From Arion vulgaris (taxonomy: Eukaryota > Mollusca > Gastropoda > Stylommatophora > Arionidae): DNA of 64,000 nt. Position 1 is the stretch's first letter. Each line of letters begins with the position of its first letter. Positions 1 to 13,700 of this stretch are shown one piece after another. The position numbers and the translations under genes were made by a program. The notes under the pieces were generated by a model. The model made no database searches, was not told the origin of the DNA, and saw nothing but the letters and a program-made list of their open reading frames with translations. The DNA lies in assembly GCA_020796225.1 (NCBI GenBank), contig CM036758.1, positions 71,584,366-71,648,365 on the forward strand. Reading direction: 5' to 3'.

Positions 1-124
1 TATATATAAAACAAAGATTTTTACATTTAACATCGGCCAACATCTGGGTTTAGACTAACAGCCAAAACAAGCCATCTCAATATACTATATTCACTTTCAA
101 TAATTCTGCGAAGAAGTGGTCTTT

Positions 125-330
125 CTTTTCTTCAATACTCTTTTGCCTCACAGCGTCAGGATAAGAAGAGATTTCTAGAACAAGTCCTTGTGTTTGCTAA
201 ATAAATAGTGTCTTTCATCGCCTCTGTTATCTCTGAGGCCCATATTTTGCCTGCCTTTTGCTTTATATCCATTGTATAGGAGCAGCATTGCTCTTTGAGG
301 TGCACTGTCTGTTTTCAGTGCACTGTCTGT
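125..330 (-). mobile_element. Non-LTR reverse transcriptase C-terminal fragment
   Basis: Minus-strand sequence matches by eye the copy at 22700-22900, sharing the blocks around GCCTCACAGCGTCAGG and GAGCAGCATTGCTCTTTGAG. It corresponds to the Lys/Gly-Arg-Pro-Arg tail after the reverse transcriptase domain. Decayed and 5'-truncated. A 19-bp TGCACTGTCTGTTTTCAG duplication lies at its low-numbered element end (300-336). Confidence 0.55.
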
Positions 331-589
331 TTTCAGTGCATCTCAGAAGTGGTTTCAATCTATTATCTGCTGCACTCAGTGCACACCTCGAGGTGTTCAG
401 TGTCTTTCTGTTAGCTCTGACGACTTCCTTAAGACCAAACAGATCTGATGCAATGCTACAGTGTAGCTACAGTGTAGCTCTAGATGTGGTACTTAAAAGT
501 GGGGTATTCCTAGTTGGAAATCTTAGTTACCCATCAGTACAAATGTGTGTTGTGTTGGATAATATGCATACACTTTGACTGAAATCAGA

Positions 590-720
590 ATGTGTCTGTT
601 GTACATGCCGTAGATATCTAACGGGGGTGCAACTTAGTCATGTTCTAGGTGCAAACCACACAGATCACAAAGAGTGGTTAACTTGGTTGAAAAGAACAAA
701 CAAGTACGAAGCACATAAAC
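590..720 (+). mobile_element. Decayed 3' end of a SINE-A copy
   Basis: Keeps the tail of SINE-A (ATCACAAAGAGTGGTTAA, then TTGGTTGAAAAGAACAAAC) but lacks the head. Weak match, no target duplication seen. Confidence 0.35.
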
Positions 721-1535
721 TTTCTGCAAGCTTAAGTGTCAACAACAGAACACTTACACAACAGTTTAAGTGATGATTCAGAATGTTGTCCACCCAACTC
801 AGGGCATCTATTGTCAGCTGGGTAGAGCAGAGAATCAAGTGTAATTGGAATTGAACACAGTATGCCCATATGCAAATTTAACTCCTTGTCAATATGTTTT
901 GTACCATTTCTACAAATTTACACTGGCCAGAGTATGGTCCATTTTGAGTTTAAACATGATATGTCAGACATAGTGACTGATAGTTCAACATTTAACAGCA
1001 GTGCGGCTCAAAGCTTATAAAGATTACATAGCTCATGATGATGATGTTTCAAACAACAAATTATATCATCCTCAAATAGCTTGTCCTGCGCAGAACCTTG
1101 CTCCCATGGCTTCATGCTATTATACCACAGGAGCGCTATTATACAGCAAGAGCTAAACGGGTGCTCTAATTTATTGTATAATAATTATAAAATTTCCAGA
1201 ATCCCTTTCAGACCTTAGATTATGAAGTTCACTTCACATTTCTATGCCCTAATGTGCAAGAGGGTCAATTCCTTTCCTCATGTGTGGATCGTCAGTGCGG
1301 AATTAACCCACAGCTCTCCTGTGTCCGAGTCGACAGGTGAACACTTATGCATTACGATAATTTTATTGTAGACACCGTGTAAATTCATGACAATCGATTT
1401 CCGAAAATCGACCAGAATTTCAAGCAATCAGAATGAACTCCTGAAGAAACAATTCCTCATAATTCTGCAACTTAAAATGTTTGTTCTCATTCAAAGAACA
1501 TGAAGAAATGAAACGATGTACGTCTATGTTGAATT
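721..1535. other. Unassigned downstream region of the atrophin gene
   Basis: No coding frame, RNA gene or recognisable repeat seen apart from the candidate polyadenylation signal. It probably holds the 3' UTR. Confidence 0.4.
1362..1367 (-). promoter_or_regulatory. Candidate polyadenylation signal for the atrophin gene
   Basis: AATAAA read on the minus strand, about 310 bases downstream of the atrophin stop codon. It is a six-base match in AT-rich DNA; others occur nearby (around 1180), so the choice is weak. Confidence 0.25.
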
Positions 1536-1674
1536 TCATCTTCCTAGAGAATATCTTTGAGAAAACATATTTTGAAGATATGAGCCACCAAACGTTGCTC
1601 TAACATACTGCCAGACATATGTAGTCGAGGTTTCATATACTTGAGTATACATCATACATGAAGAGGTTGAAGTG

Positions 1675-1767
1675 TTAGTGAGGAAGATGTCCAGATGATC
1701 CATATCTCTCTCTTTCCATTGCCATGTGTCTCTGCAGGGCTTCATGTGCAGCTGCTTGGGCAGACAG
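1675..1767 (-). CDS. RERE: Atrophin terminal coding exon with stop
   Basis: Phase 0 after the acceptor CTATTTCAG. It encodes [20 protein letters not shown] and [10 protein letters not shown] before TAA at 1675-1677, 30 residues in all. The LSAQ-A-HE-LQR pattern fits the AHQLQAMHAQSAELQRLA region at the end of atrophins, though the final residues differ from the vertebrate C terminus. A possible polyadenylation signal (AATAAA on the minus strand) lies at 1362-1367, about 310 bases past the stop. Confidence 0.8.
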   Translation of the reverse strand: MSAQAAAHEALQRHMAMERERYGSSGHLPH

Positions 1768-4700
1768 CTGAAATAGATAAGATAACAATTGTCATATATT
1801 ATTTGTTATGTCTTAACACTTTGAAGTGTGTCTGGCTGAATGGATTAGAGCGCTGGCTCCCATGCGGGAGACCCAGGCTCTATCCCTAGTAAGGCCAAGG
1901 AGTTTTTTCTGTCGGGGCATAAAGAAAATCATAACCTGAACAGTTTTATGGCCATTAAATTCCACGGGCACATGTCCCCCAAACCTGAGCCACAATGTTA
2001 GAATGACAATTTCCTGAATTCTTTTCATCATGAAAAATTAAGTATATACCCTATCAACACAAAAATAATTCAGACACGTCTCTGCCATCTTGCTAAACTA
2101 ATTTGCAACACACACATGAGTTGTGTTTGATATCAAATTTGTACACAATTTATCTCTGGTCACCGACAAATAACGATGGAGTCTTCCCAGTCCAAAATTT
2201 CAGGACGTGTGATGTTTATATTCAATGTTGAAATATCGGGACCACAGGTTCTAAGGTTTAAGTTATGTATGTTGCAGTATATGTGTTGCTGGAGAATATG
2301 AAACACAGGATATGGTTGAAGTTTTTGATGTGAGCATGTACTAATGTACCTCACTTTTAGCCCCTCCTTACTTTGAGGTACAACAATAATAAGAAGTTTC
2401 AACATTATTTTTATGTTATAAAAGTAGGTCACTCTTGAACTCCAGCAGCAGGAAGATGACAAATGTAGTCACAGAACACAGGTGTATTTGAAGTGCTGTT
2501 GTAAGATGAAAATAAGATGTTGAAACTAGACGGGTTGTCTATTGTCTATTCCCAGGTGCAAGATGTAGTTGGCTGTCCACTCTTGCTGTTAAACATAGGG
2601 ATGGGAGCTTTAATTTGCGTTCTACGGCTAGATGAGTCACCCTTATTGTGTTATATCCGTGTTTATGTAGTGTGGTCTTGATATTGCCAACCCATCTTTT
2701 ACTTGGTCTTCCCTTAGCTCTAGTTATAATCTAAAAGTAAAAAATGTCTAAAGCTGAGGTGGTAGTACTATTACCTAATTTTATCTGGGTTGACTAGTGT
2801 AGGCTCATCATCATCAAATAGCCTGTCCTGAGCAGAACTTTGCCAATTTCAAAGTCCTTCAGAATTTCTCTCACAGGCTAGATGTCCTGCCTCTGCAGCC
2901 GTCATGCTTAACTCATCAGTTACACCCTGATTCCATTTTCTATTTGGTCTTACTCTTCTCCTCTTTGCCGGGATGCCTCTTCCATAACGATCTTATTCAG
3001 TTCTTCGTGTCTCTTTATATATCCAAAATAGGTAAACACGTAAAAACAAAGTACTACAGTTTTACAAAATACATAAACAGTGACGATAAACAGCAACGTT
3101 TGACCAAAAGGCCTTTATCAAGCAAACAATACAACAAGAATGACGAATTTCGAGGAACACTACAAATGGACGATTACATGTGGAAACATAAACCTATCTG
3201 ATGAAAATCTGGGAATAAAACATTATTTACAGAACGTTATTAGAGTCACTTTGGCACCATCCAATGTGGCCGTCGGCGCTGTAATACATGTGCATATGTA
3301 ATACAGACCCGTACTGTCTCTTTTCCAAAAGCTACCTATACCATTCAAGACAGTTTCTCGTGTGAGTCCCGCAATATCATCTATGCTATCACCTGCAAGC
3401 GATGCCATAAGGCCTATATTGGTGAAACCGGTAAGAGGCTCAGTGACCGATTGGCCCAACACTTACGCGATATTCGCCAATGCTCTGTGACTCCTGTGGC
3501 CACTCATTTCAATGATACTGGCCATTCAGGAGTTGACGATGTCAAGGTCACAGCCATCCGATCATGTTCCTCCGATGATCTCAGTCGATTCGCCCTGGAG
3601 AACCGTTTTATTTCATTCTATGGCACTTTGCGACCTCTTGGACTCAACGCATTACATTCCTATGCTTCTTAGTACTGTCTTATCTAGTGCCTTGTTATCT
3701 ATATGTGTGTTTGCTCCATATATGTGTCATTTATCCACTATATTGTTTATTGTTCCTCTCCTTTTCCACTCTCGGTTTTTGTGTTGCACTCATTTCGTTG
3801 TTCGTTTTTATTCCCAGATTTTCATCAGATAGGTTTATGTTTCCACATGTAATCGTCCATTTGTAGTGTTCCTCGAAATTCGTCATTCTTGTTGTATTGT
3901 TTGCTTGATAAAGGCCTTTTGGTCGAAACGTTGCTGTTTATCGTCACTGTTTATGTATTTTGTAAAACTGTAGTACTTTGTTTTTACGTGTTTACCTATT
4001 TTCCAAGTTTTACTGCAGTCTCCACCCTTTTTCGATATATCCAAAATACTATAATTTTCTCATTTTTATTTGTAGCATCAGAAGGTTTTCTTTGATTTTG
4101 AGTTCTTTATGGGTAGATCTATTATATAGTGTAGGCTAACCTGGAGATTATCACAATGTTTTTCAATTGTAAAGCATATGCTCTAACCACTTGATCACAC
4201 AATTAACTAGTCTATGAACAAGTTTGATGTAATAATGATCTGTGATAATAAATATATGACTGATGCTAACCTGATGAGCTAGAGCAGGGTCAAGGAATGG
4301 TCCACCTCTGCTGTAGAGTTCTCTATGTAGAAGCTCCTCTCTACTGCCTGCAGCTGTCAAAAGTGGATGATGTGCTACTCCAGGCGGCAGCCCTGATAAA
4401 GCATTTGCTGAGGAGACAGGAACTGAGCCACCAGGGCCTGAAGCCAATGGGTCTGCACCTTGAAAAAGTTGAAAAAATGAAGAAAGAATAGTGTGTAAAT
4501 CAATACAGTGGTAAGAAGACTCTATAATTAGATAACTAAACAAAATTATTGTAACAATCAAACTACAATTTAACTCATCCATTAATAATGATGTAGATTG
4601 GTCTGTTACCAGGGTCACCATTTGGAGGTGGGGAAGAATCTAAGACATCAATAGTTTGTTGACCTAGACATCTCATTCTCTGTGTCTTAGGCCAGTATCT

Positions 4701-7700
4701 ATCTATTTCCTCTTATGTCCCGGTTGACACATAAGGCTTCCACAAGACTTTCACTGTTGCTGTTCTGCTGCCTTTCTACCAACCCACATCAGGCCACACT
4801 CCTTGAACTCTCTCTCCAAAGTTCTCCATGTTTCCTTTGGACGTCCAGTCCTTCTCTTCCCATCCGCTATCCATCTGAGATCTATCCTAGCCAATGTCCC
4901 TACTGGCATACAACATACTTGTCCAACCCACCTTCATCTTTTAATGATGGTCTCCAAAGATGCATAGTCCGTTCGTTTCAATAGCTCCTCATTTCTTATG
5001 GTCGCCCGAGTGGTCACCGGGGCCCGATTTTGGGGTGTAAAGAATAGAACCACTGTTACCTGCCATGCATGTTGTAGAGGCGACTAAGGAAGTTTGGCTG
5101 AAATCGGATGCATATGTCCTAAACTTGTAGAAGTCTATGTGGTTAGGGGCCTACCAAACCAATGTGCAACGTATACACGTTCTTGGTAAAGATCAAACAT
5201 ATCACAAAGAGTGATTAAAATTGGTTGTAAAGACAGACGCAAAGAAGAAGATTTCTCATGGTATTTGGCCAGTAAATGTGTAGGATTCACTTGAACTTAG
5301 GCCCATAATCTGGGACTAAATCACCAACATATACAGTGTCATTTCTGGTGTGGACAATTTTCTAGTCTCTATCTCTCTTTAGTCAGACAGCAACAAATGC
5401 ATAACATTCTTCTCTGTACTTGGCCAACATCTGTATTCTATTCTAGCTGTGATTCATTTCTTGAAGTTCCTGTTCTACTGTTCTTCTCCAGGTTGTTTTG
5501 GGTTTTCCTCATATTCATTTACCCTCCAATGACCATCTCAGTGCAGTTTTAGTGACAGAGTTAGTAACAAAGTGTATCACATGTCCGATCCATCTTCAGA
5601 GTCTCTTTAGGATGATAGTGATCATATTCTCTTGTTGACACTGTGTAAACAGTTCTTGGTTAGAGATAGTCCTTGGTCACAACACATATAAGATTTACAT
5701 AAGATTACTTAAACAGGAAGGTCTCAGCTGCTGTGCATGAGCTCCATGAGCACCAGCGAGAGTCCCGATGTAGTTTGAAGATGGTGAAGATATTTTTGAA
5801 ATGACTTATACTTTAAATCTTTTCTAATGAATTATGCAGGGGCAGCGGATTTTCAGCCTGCTCTTCTCGATTTTGAACTGCCAAGGGTTCTTTTATGTGC
5901 TCAAATTGACCACAGGACCTATGTTTTATCGTCCATCTCCGACAGGACTAGGAGCTCAATCTCACCTACACTGAGATCAGGGATCTCTGGAAAAATATCC
6001 AAATGACTCCACTAGGGAGCGAACCTGGAACCTTTAGCACGAGAGATGAACACCTAGCCTCTATGCCACAGATACCCCTCTCTCCGCAGTTTTCTCTATT
6101 CAGATGAAAATGGGTTAGCTTTCTGAACTTAGAGAAACTTTGGAAGTGCAGCATGAGATGTGTGTATGTGCTCTAATTTGTTCAGTTAATAGTAATTGAG
6201 ATATTACAGTCAGAGCTACTGTGTCTGTGCTCTGATTTATTTACATTGAGTAAAGATGAGAAAAAATGTTGAGAAATAGCTCTTTTGTGCGCTGTGGACA
6301 TGGTGCCTTTCACTGCCTCTGCTATTTTTGTGGTGTGGTCCATTGTTTGCGTGAGCAACCTTTTTCCCTGATGTCTTCATTCCTAAACCGGTCTATTTTT
6401 GATACTCCCAGCATTCTGCGTAGACACTTCATCTCTGTCATAAGTAGTTTTCTACTACCGTTTGATGTCAACATCCAGGTTTGGAACTGGTAGCATAATG
6501 TGGGGAGGAAGATCATGTTGTAAAATTATCTTTTAGTGTTCATGGTGACATGCTTGCATTTCAAAATTGCTTCTATTTGTCCAGACATTGCCACGGTGTC
6601 TAATATGACATCTTTGACTGATTTTTGCTATGTGGCTTGCTTTTCTTATATCAGTGTCCCTTGTCATTCAGGTGAGGTTTACTCCGACTACAGATGTACT
6701 CGACATGTAATTTAGATCTCCAAGGGAAGGATCAGGGAACCTGTAGTTCAACCACACGTGTGCACCATGAAAATTGTAGCCCAATATTGGTCTAAAACCA
6801 TGGAATTTCCATGGCATGTGGCTACTAACGAAGTGTATTATCTACTTCGATCTGTTGTTCAAGTCGAACTGGATGCCTGAGAGGTAGAGTGGGGTGTGTT
6901 TAATCAGTGTGCCACAGGAACCATCAGTATGCATACTCTTCGATTTCTGTTGGGGGAGACTATGGGTCTGCCCAGAGTGCAATGACATCAGTTTAGTAAC
7001 CAATAACCAATTATCTACTTCGGTATTGAAGCACACCCTCCCCCGTCGATGGAGATATTTGTAGTGCTTTCCTATCTAGCAAATGTCATTACTTTGGTCA
7101 ATATGAAACAAAAAATATGCATGACAAAAAAAAACCAGAAGTAATCTTCAACCTTAACAATATTGTCAAATGAAATGAGAATATATACACATGAATATAA
7201 ACCTTGGAGTGCATTTCTAATTTCAAATAATGATTGAGTTGTGTACAATGATATTTTGTAACTACTTTTTCTTGCAATCTATTCAAAATCAGAAGGTTTT
7301 AAAAAACCAGAATTTAACCAAATGAAACTACAAATATAGAAGTGACAGTTTACATGGCAGAAGCTGCTTGATAATAAACATAACTTGATCAATAAGAAAT
7401 AGTTTCACTGTATCTAATTACGTACGGCTAAGGAGGATTGAAAATTTAATAAAACTAAACTTCACCATTTCTAGGTGGCAACTACTTTCCCTAGTTTATT
7501 TTTCCTCCCTCAGCGAGTCAGGAATACTATGATTGTCTAATTATGTACGGCTAAGGAGGATTGAAAATTTAATAAAAGTAGACTTCAACATTTCTAGGTG
7601 GCAACTTCTTTCCCTAGTTTATTTTTCCTCCTCAGCAGTCGGGACTCTCTGACAGTAGGGTCAATTGGAGCATGCAATAATCCAGGAAACAATCAGTTTA

Positions 7701-10700
7701 GTTTCAGTTTAGAATATCTTCATTGCACTCCGGACACATCCATAGGTGCTCCGATCTCCATCACAATATCTCCACCAGCATTCAGCGACTGAGCATACGA
7801 GTTCAATGTTGATTTATAAGACTACTCATGTACCTGTTATGTTGTTCTTTTTCTGACAACTCAAATATTCAATCTTAGCTCTTGCAATCTAATAGCTGTA
7901 GTGGATTGGTTTCAATGAAAGTCTTCATTGCGAGCATACTCTATCATCAGAGGAACATGATCGGATGACTATGACCTGGATATCACAAGCTCCCAATTGG
8001 TCCATTCCATTGAAATGAATGGCTACAGGGGTCACAGAGCATTTGCATACATCCGGTAAGTGTTGGTTGTAACGGTCACTAAGCATTTTGCCAGTTATGC
8101 CTATATATGCCTTGTATCGATAAAGAAAGAGTACAACAATACAGAGGCATGGTACTTTTATAAAAGACACCCCCAAATATAATCAATGTTTCAACCACAT
8201 AGAACTTCAATGAGCAAAGGATACATAAGAAATGAGCATGTCAATGTCTGAGAAACTACAGTTATCACATATTCTAAATGGAAAGGTATTGGAAAACTAC
8301 AGTTGATCACATATTCTAAATGAAATAACTAGAAAAACTATAGTTGATCACATATTCTAAATGGAAAGGTATTGGAAAACTATAGTTGATCACATATTCT
8401 AAATGGAAAGGTATTGGAAAACTATAGTTGATCACATATTCTAAATGAAAGTAACTAGAAAAACTACAGTTGATCACATATTCTAAATGAAAGTAACTAG
8501 AAAAACTATAGTTGATCACATATTCTAAATGAAAGTAACTAGAAAAACTATAGTTGATCACATATTCTAAATGAAAGTAACTAGAAAAACTATAGTTGAT
8601 CACATATTCTAAATGAAAGTAACTAGAAAAACTACAGTTGATCACATATTCTAAATGAAAGTAACTAGAAAAACTATAGTTGATCACATATTCTAAATGA
8701 AAGTAACTAGAAAAACTATAGTTGATCACATATTCTAAATGAAAGTAACTAGAAAAACTATAGTTGATCACATATTCTAAATGGAAAGGTATTGGAAAAC
8801 TATAGTTGATCACATATTCTAAATGGAAAGGTATTGGAAAACTATAGTTGATCACATATTCTAAATGAAATAACTAGAAAAACTATAGTTGATCACATAT
8901 TCTAAATGAAAGTAACTAGAAAAACTATAGTTGATCACATATTCTAAATGAAAGTAACTAGAAAAACTATAGTTGATCACATATTCTAAATGTAATCAGT
9001 TTGGAAAAACGAAACTGGAAAAAGTAATCAATATCCATACACCCTCTTTCCTATAGGCGTGCAGTTCTTTTGAGCAAGTTTAAATTGTCAGCATCAAGTT
9101 CTTAGTAACTCCAGCGATAATTTTAACTTTTGTGTAAAACAATCAGAGCACCTGTTTCCATTTGGGTAATTGGAGAATAAACTGTGCTGGGTATTGAACA
9201 CCACCCAGTAGTCCCTTACTTCTTCTTCGAACTCTCCATATCGACCACTTCATGATTTATATGTGATCCGAGTCCAAGAGCAATTGTACGTTGTGCCAGT
9301 TATGTGCCTACAAGTAGGCCAGCACATCCGTTTTCTTTGATGCTTTTTATTTACTAGGGTAGCTTCCTAGGCCCCTACATCAGTCGCCTCTTACAACATG
9401 CCTTCTAGGTCGCAGTGGTACTATTCTTTGTTTGCCTTGCAGGCCCCAGCAACACATGGGTGCCTCTTACTTAATTACACAGACTCCCTCTAAATGTATC
9501 AACAACATCTAAACAAGTCTTGGATAACACATGATACTATCAAATTAATATACAGTTATAAAATAAGTATTACCAATATGAGGGGAGTTATACAACAGGA
9601 AATAGTGGACAGAATTCTGGGCTAGTGCCTGGACTTACGAGAGAACTGATAGATCAAGTGGTTGGGGTCTATGATCGGCCGAGACTCTGGCTTTGTGCGG
9701 AGGTAGCACTCGTCGACCACCCTCTGCATGAAAACATGCTGTTCGCTAGTAAGCCGTTGAGAGTAATATTGGTAAACCATTCGGCTTGTGAGTTGGTCAG
9801 TGTTGGCGGTGGCGCTGGTGGGACTTACAGAAGCACCATCTGCAATGACAAGGGGGGATAAGTCAGTAAGGCTTGCAAACAGAAGGACAAAAGAGCCTTA
9901 TACCCGCCAGCTGGCCACTGTAGACAGCATCTTTTTGATATGAAAAAAAAATTTCTGGATGATCCAGTCATCAATATGGATCTCTCAAATTGAGTATTTA
10001 TATATCATAATGAAACAGTTCATACCTACTTTGTGTTACCAGAGTCAAACATGGACAAAGCGCAGAAACAAAAAATAGCTACATGTGAAACGCAATGCCT
10101 ATGAAAAGCTACAAACAACACTAGAAAAGACAGCATCACCAACATAATCATAAGAAAGAAAGTTGGCACAGAACTTTGCTTGAATTACATTGAGAAACAA
10201 AGAATGAAGTGATTTGGCCATTTAATAAGAATGAATCCAAACTCCACAGTATACAGCGTCTTGTACAACAGAAGGCAAGAGGAAGACCACGAAAAAGATG
10301 GCTAGATGGCATGACAGAATCCTATCAAAGAGCAACAATAACTATCAGCCAAGACACTAAAAAACCACAAGACAAAAACAGAAAACCACGACACTGGGCA
10401 ACAACCCGGTAGCAGTGTGACGACAAAAGAAGAAGAATATGAATGAAAGCAACTAATAACTGGATACTATATGCAGAATGTGACATGCATTTATTTACAC
10501 ATTACACAAATGTTGTTGTATCACTAACATTCAAACAAGTACTGAACAAATATGATCTATCTGTTACACCCAATGATGTCCGAGGGTGGAATTACTAGAT
10601 AAATTAAATCAAGTATTGAACCAGGTATGATGCCAGATTGCTAATGTTCTTATCTTGAATTCATTTATCTTATATAATAATAGCTGTCCATCGCAAGCGA

Positions 10701-13700
10701 TGATTACAACAGCCTCAGACGTATGCTGCTACACCTCTCTGGTGTGTGCGGAGGTGAGTGTAGAGTCCAATCCTAGAACAAAATCTCCTACCACAGGTGG
10801 GGCATACATGATCGAGGTTAGACATGTGGGTGTTGTGTGTATCTTATATAAAAACAGTGATAGCAATCATGTTAACTTATCTTTAAACAGATATATCTAG
10901 CACTAGTGAAAGTTCATAGATTGTTTGCATGTGTAACAAGTATAAGCAACTTAGATCAAGTAACTAGCCAACAAGAGAATATAACATGATGCAGCACTTA
11001 AGATGAACTGACAACAATGAATAAAACATAATAGCTAGGTTTTTGACTGCACTCCAAGGTTTAGATCCAAGTAACTAGACTGTACTACTGTACCTGGGAT
11101 GCCAGCCAAGGGGTGTGACTGGTATAAGTGTTGGGCATGAGCTGCCAGAGCGTGAGGAAAAACAGGTGGAGCGAGGCCATGGGCTTGAGCATGGGCAACA
11201 GCTTGGGCATGTGCCACTTCTTGTTGGTGGAGGTGGAGATGTGTGTGGGAGTGTGCATGTGTGTGCGTGTGCGCATGCTGTGTGGCGGCGGCAGCAGCAG
11301 CTGCTGCGGCCCCTGCCAACTGTAGTCGAGCCACAGGATCGTTGGCCAAGGCTGCATATCGTTCGCGGTCTCGCTCACGCTCTGCAGCCTGGCGTTCTGC
11401 AGCCTGACGTTCCTGGGATAACCGCTCCACTGCACTGGCGTATGATATATCTGCAACTAGTTGTGGCAGGTTGGCTGCTAATCCTGTTGTGTACAATTTT
11501 GTTTGAGTAAAGACACACAGTTAGCATAAAAGTCAAGAAAGTGTTCACAATCAAATCAGAATTTATCTAAACCGTAATCACATTGTTCTATCTTTTCTTT
11601 TGTCCTTTTCTGCTTTTTTGCTGTTAGGCGTAGCAGGTTTAACTGATGATTGGTTTCCGAGATAGTGCAAGCTCGGTCGCTTGATATGCTGTGGTATTGT
11701 GGAGTTTTATGATGTCTGTAACTCCATCAATTCATCTTTTTTTCCTGGTCTACCCCTTCCTCTTGATGATTCAATTTACATGTTGTATGATCTTGCAACT
11801 GGTGTATTTGTGTTCATTCTCACCTACTGGCCAAACCATTTGAGTCTCTATTTTTGAATGAATCTAATAGGTGTTGTTCCGACTGTTCTTCTAATTTCTC
11901 ATTTCTTATATGGTCTCTGCTTGTTTTTTTACTGCTTTCCTCAAGCATCATTTTACAGGTGGTAATTTTCATTTCTTGTTCTTTTGTTAGTGCCCATGTT
12001 TGGCACTGGTAGCATAGTGTTGGTATGAAGATTGCATTTATAATACTGTCTTTTAGTAGATCACATTGTTAACTACTAAAAAACCAGCGAGCCACAGGAA
12101 CTATTAGTATGCATACCCTTCGACATTTGTTGGGGGGGAGACTGAGCTCCTATGAGTCTGCCTGGAGTTCTGTGACGTTAGTTCAGTAACCAAAACCTAC
12201 TAAAATAATTTATTAAACAACTGCTACATCTCAGTTAAGACACCCTTTAAACATGTCACACTTTATAATACACAATATTTATATTATAAGTATGTGATCG
12301 GTAAAATCGAGGGTAGATGGGGCAGAAAGAGAAAATTTTGGATAGCCTGATTTTATGGCATGGAAGAGCGTCAACATCTGAGATTCGTGTTCTTCCATGC
12401 CTGATGTGATAATCGTTAATCTTCAACTTGCTGTGATACCTGCCCCCAATAAATCTACTTATTCTGCTCTGTTCCTTATGTATCTTTATGCCCGCCTGCC
12501 CAGCGTGTTCGTAGCTAGTTGGACAACGGGTGACAACCCCCTGTGAGTGTGGTTCAATTCCGCGGGCTGGCAGAAAAGTCACAGGTTATCCAGATTTACG
12601 GTGTTCGTGGCACCAAACCGAAGGATTATGATGTCCATGGCATCAAGCCGAAGAGCATCTGGATCCCCCCCCAAAAAAATGTATCTTTATATCCATAAAA
12701 ATCAATGGGTTCAAATCTGGACAGTGTTATTCTGTTAATTAGTTCATTTTTTCAGAGACCCCTTGAGTTATTTCCAGAACTACAGAGTCCATGTTTTGTG
12801 CAATACTCTTGGCAGGTGGCGTGCCATTTCTGCGGAGAGGTACAGAGTCCATGTTTTGTGCAATAATCTAGGCAGGTGGCGTGCCATTTCTGCGGAGAGG
12901 TACAGAGTCCATGTTTTGTGCAATACTCTTGGCAGGTGGCGTGCCATTTCTGCGGAGACGGACAGAGCCACACAGGGTAAAACCCGGTGCAGTGATGTCA
13001 ATCTTTGTCTTTAAACCCCCCCTTTAGTTTTCTTTCAGTTTCTCATTTATTATCTTAATTCTGTTCATTTAGCCCATCTGTTTGACATTGTCAGGCTGCT
13101 ATCCATCTGCACATCTTTCCTTGGTCTCATGTTCAGTATGTTGAATTCTTTTCTCACCAATCCTTAGATCCATACAGGGGGTCATTTAACATTGAGTTGT
13201 TATTATTATTATTATTATTACTACTAGTCTGTCTTTGATCACAGATGATTGTCACTGACTATCTCTCTTCTACACCCTCTGCCCCTAGGGAGGCATAGGT
13301 CCGCAACCAAGGCCTTCCAAGCCCGCCTATCCAAGACGATCTTTTCCAGATCTCTCCCCAATTTCTTGCCTTGAGTCCCTCCTTGTGTGGTCTTTCCTTG
13401 GGTGGCAAACTATGAATATTCCTAGTTGTGGTTTCTGTAGCAATCTAGTGATTTTTACAGGGTGGGGTGGCTAGCCCCAAGCCCAACCTCCTTAGTCGCC
13501 TCTTATGAAATGCGTGACAGGTAACAGTGGTTATATTCTTTACACCCTAATATGAGCCCTGGTAACCACTGGGGAGCTCATTGACTATAATATGATCTAT
13601 TTTATGGAGCAAGGTACTTTCTCTACTTTATAGTCAACCTTGTAAAGTGTGCACATCCTGCAATACTGCCACAGCCTGATGAGTGTGAGAATGGAAATCT

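Larger units (their letters stand above)
2800..4135 (-). mobile_element. Non-LTR reverse transcriptase 3' fragment split by a Penelope-like insertion
   Basis: The two parts, 2800-3030 and 4035-4135, align by eye with the uninterrupted copy at 48760-49200 (shared CAGAACTTT, GCAGCCGT, GCCGGGATGC, TCCAAAATACT and TTCTCTTTGATTTTGAG blocks). The split point coincides with the 14-bp target duplication of the PLE at 3031-4034, so the order of insertion is clear. Confidence 0.7.

Noticed and set aside
3185..3215. Hammerhead ribozyme in the Penelope arm (CTGATGA present in the arm)
   Set aside because: PLE terminal repeats are known to carry hammerheads, but here the GAAA box and pairing of stem II could not be found after CTGATGA.
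8316..8855. 179-codon minus-strand frame ([10 protein letters not shown] repeats)
   Set aside because: 42-bp period keeps one frame open; non-coding array.
9625..9861. Plus-strand 78-codon frame containing HPLHEN, a word also found in vertebrate ATN1
   Set aside because: Opposite strand to the atrophin gene, no plus-strand splice context; the same DNA on the minus strand has strong splice sites. The word match is chance.
11115..11510. Plus-strand 131-codon frame over the His-rich atrophin exon
   Set aside because: Shadow of the strongly biased minus-strand exon; the minus strand has family motifs and splice sites.
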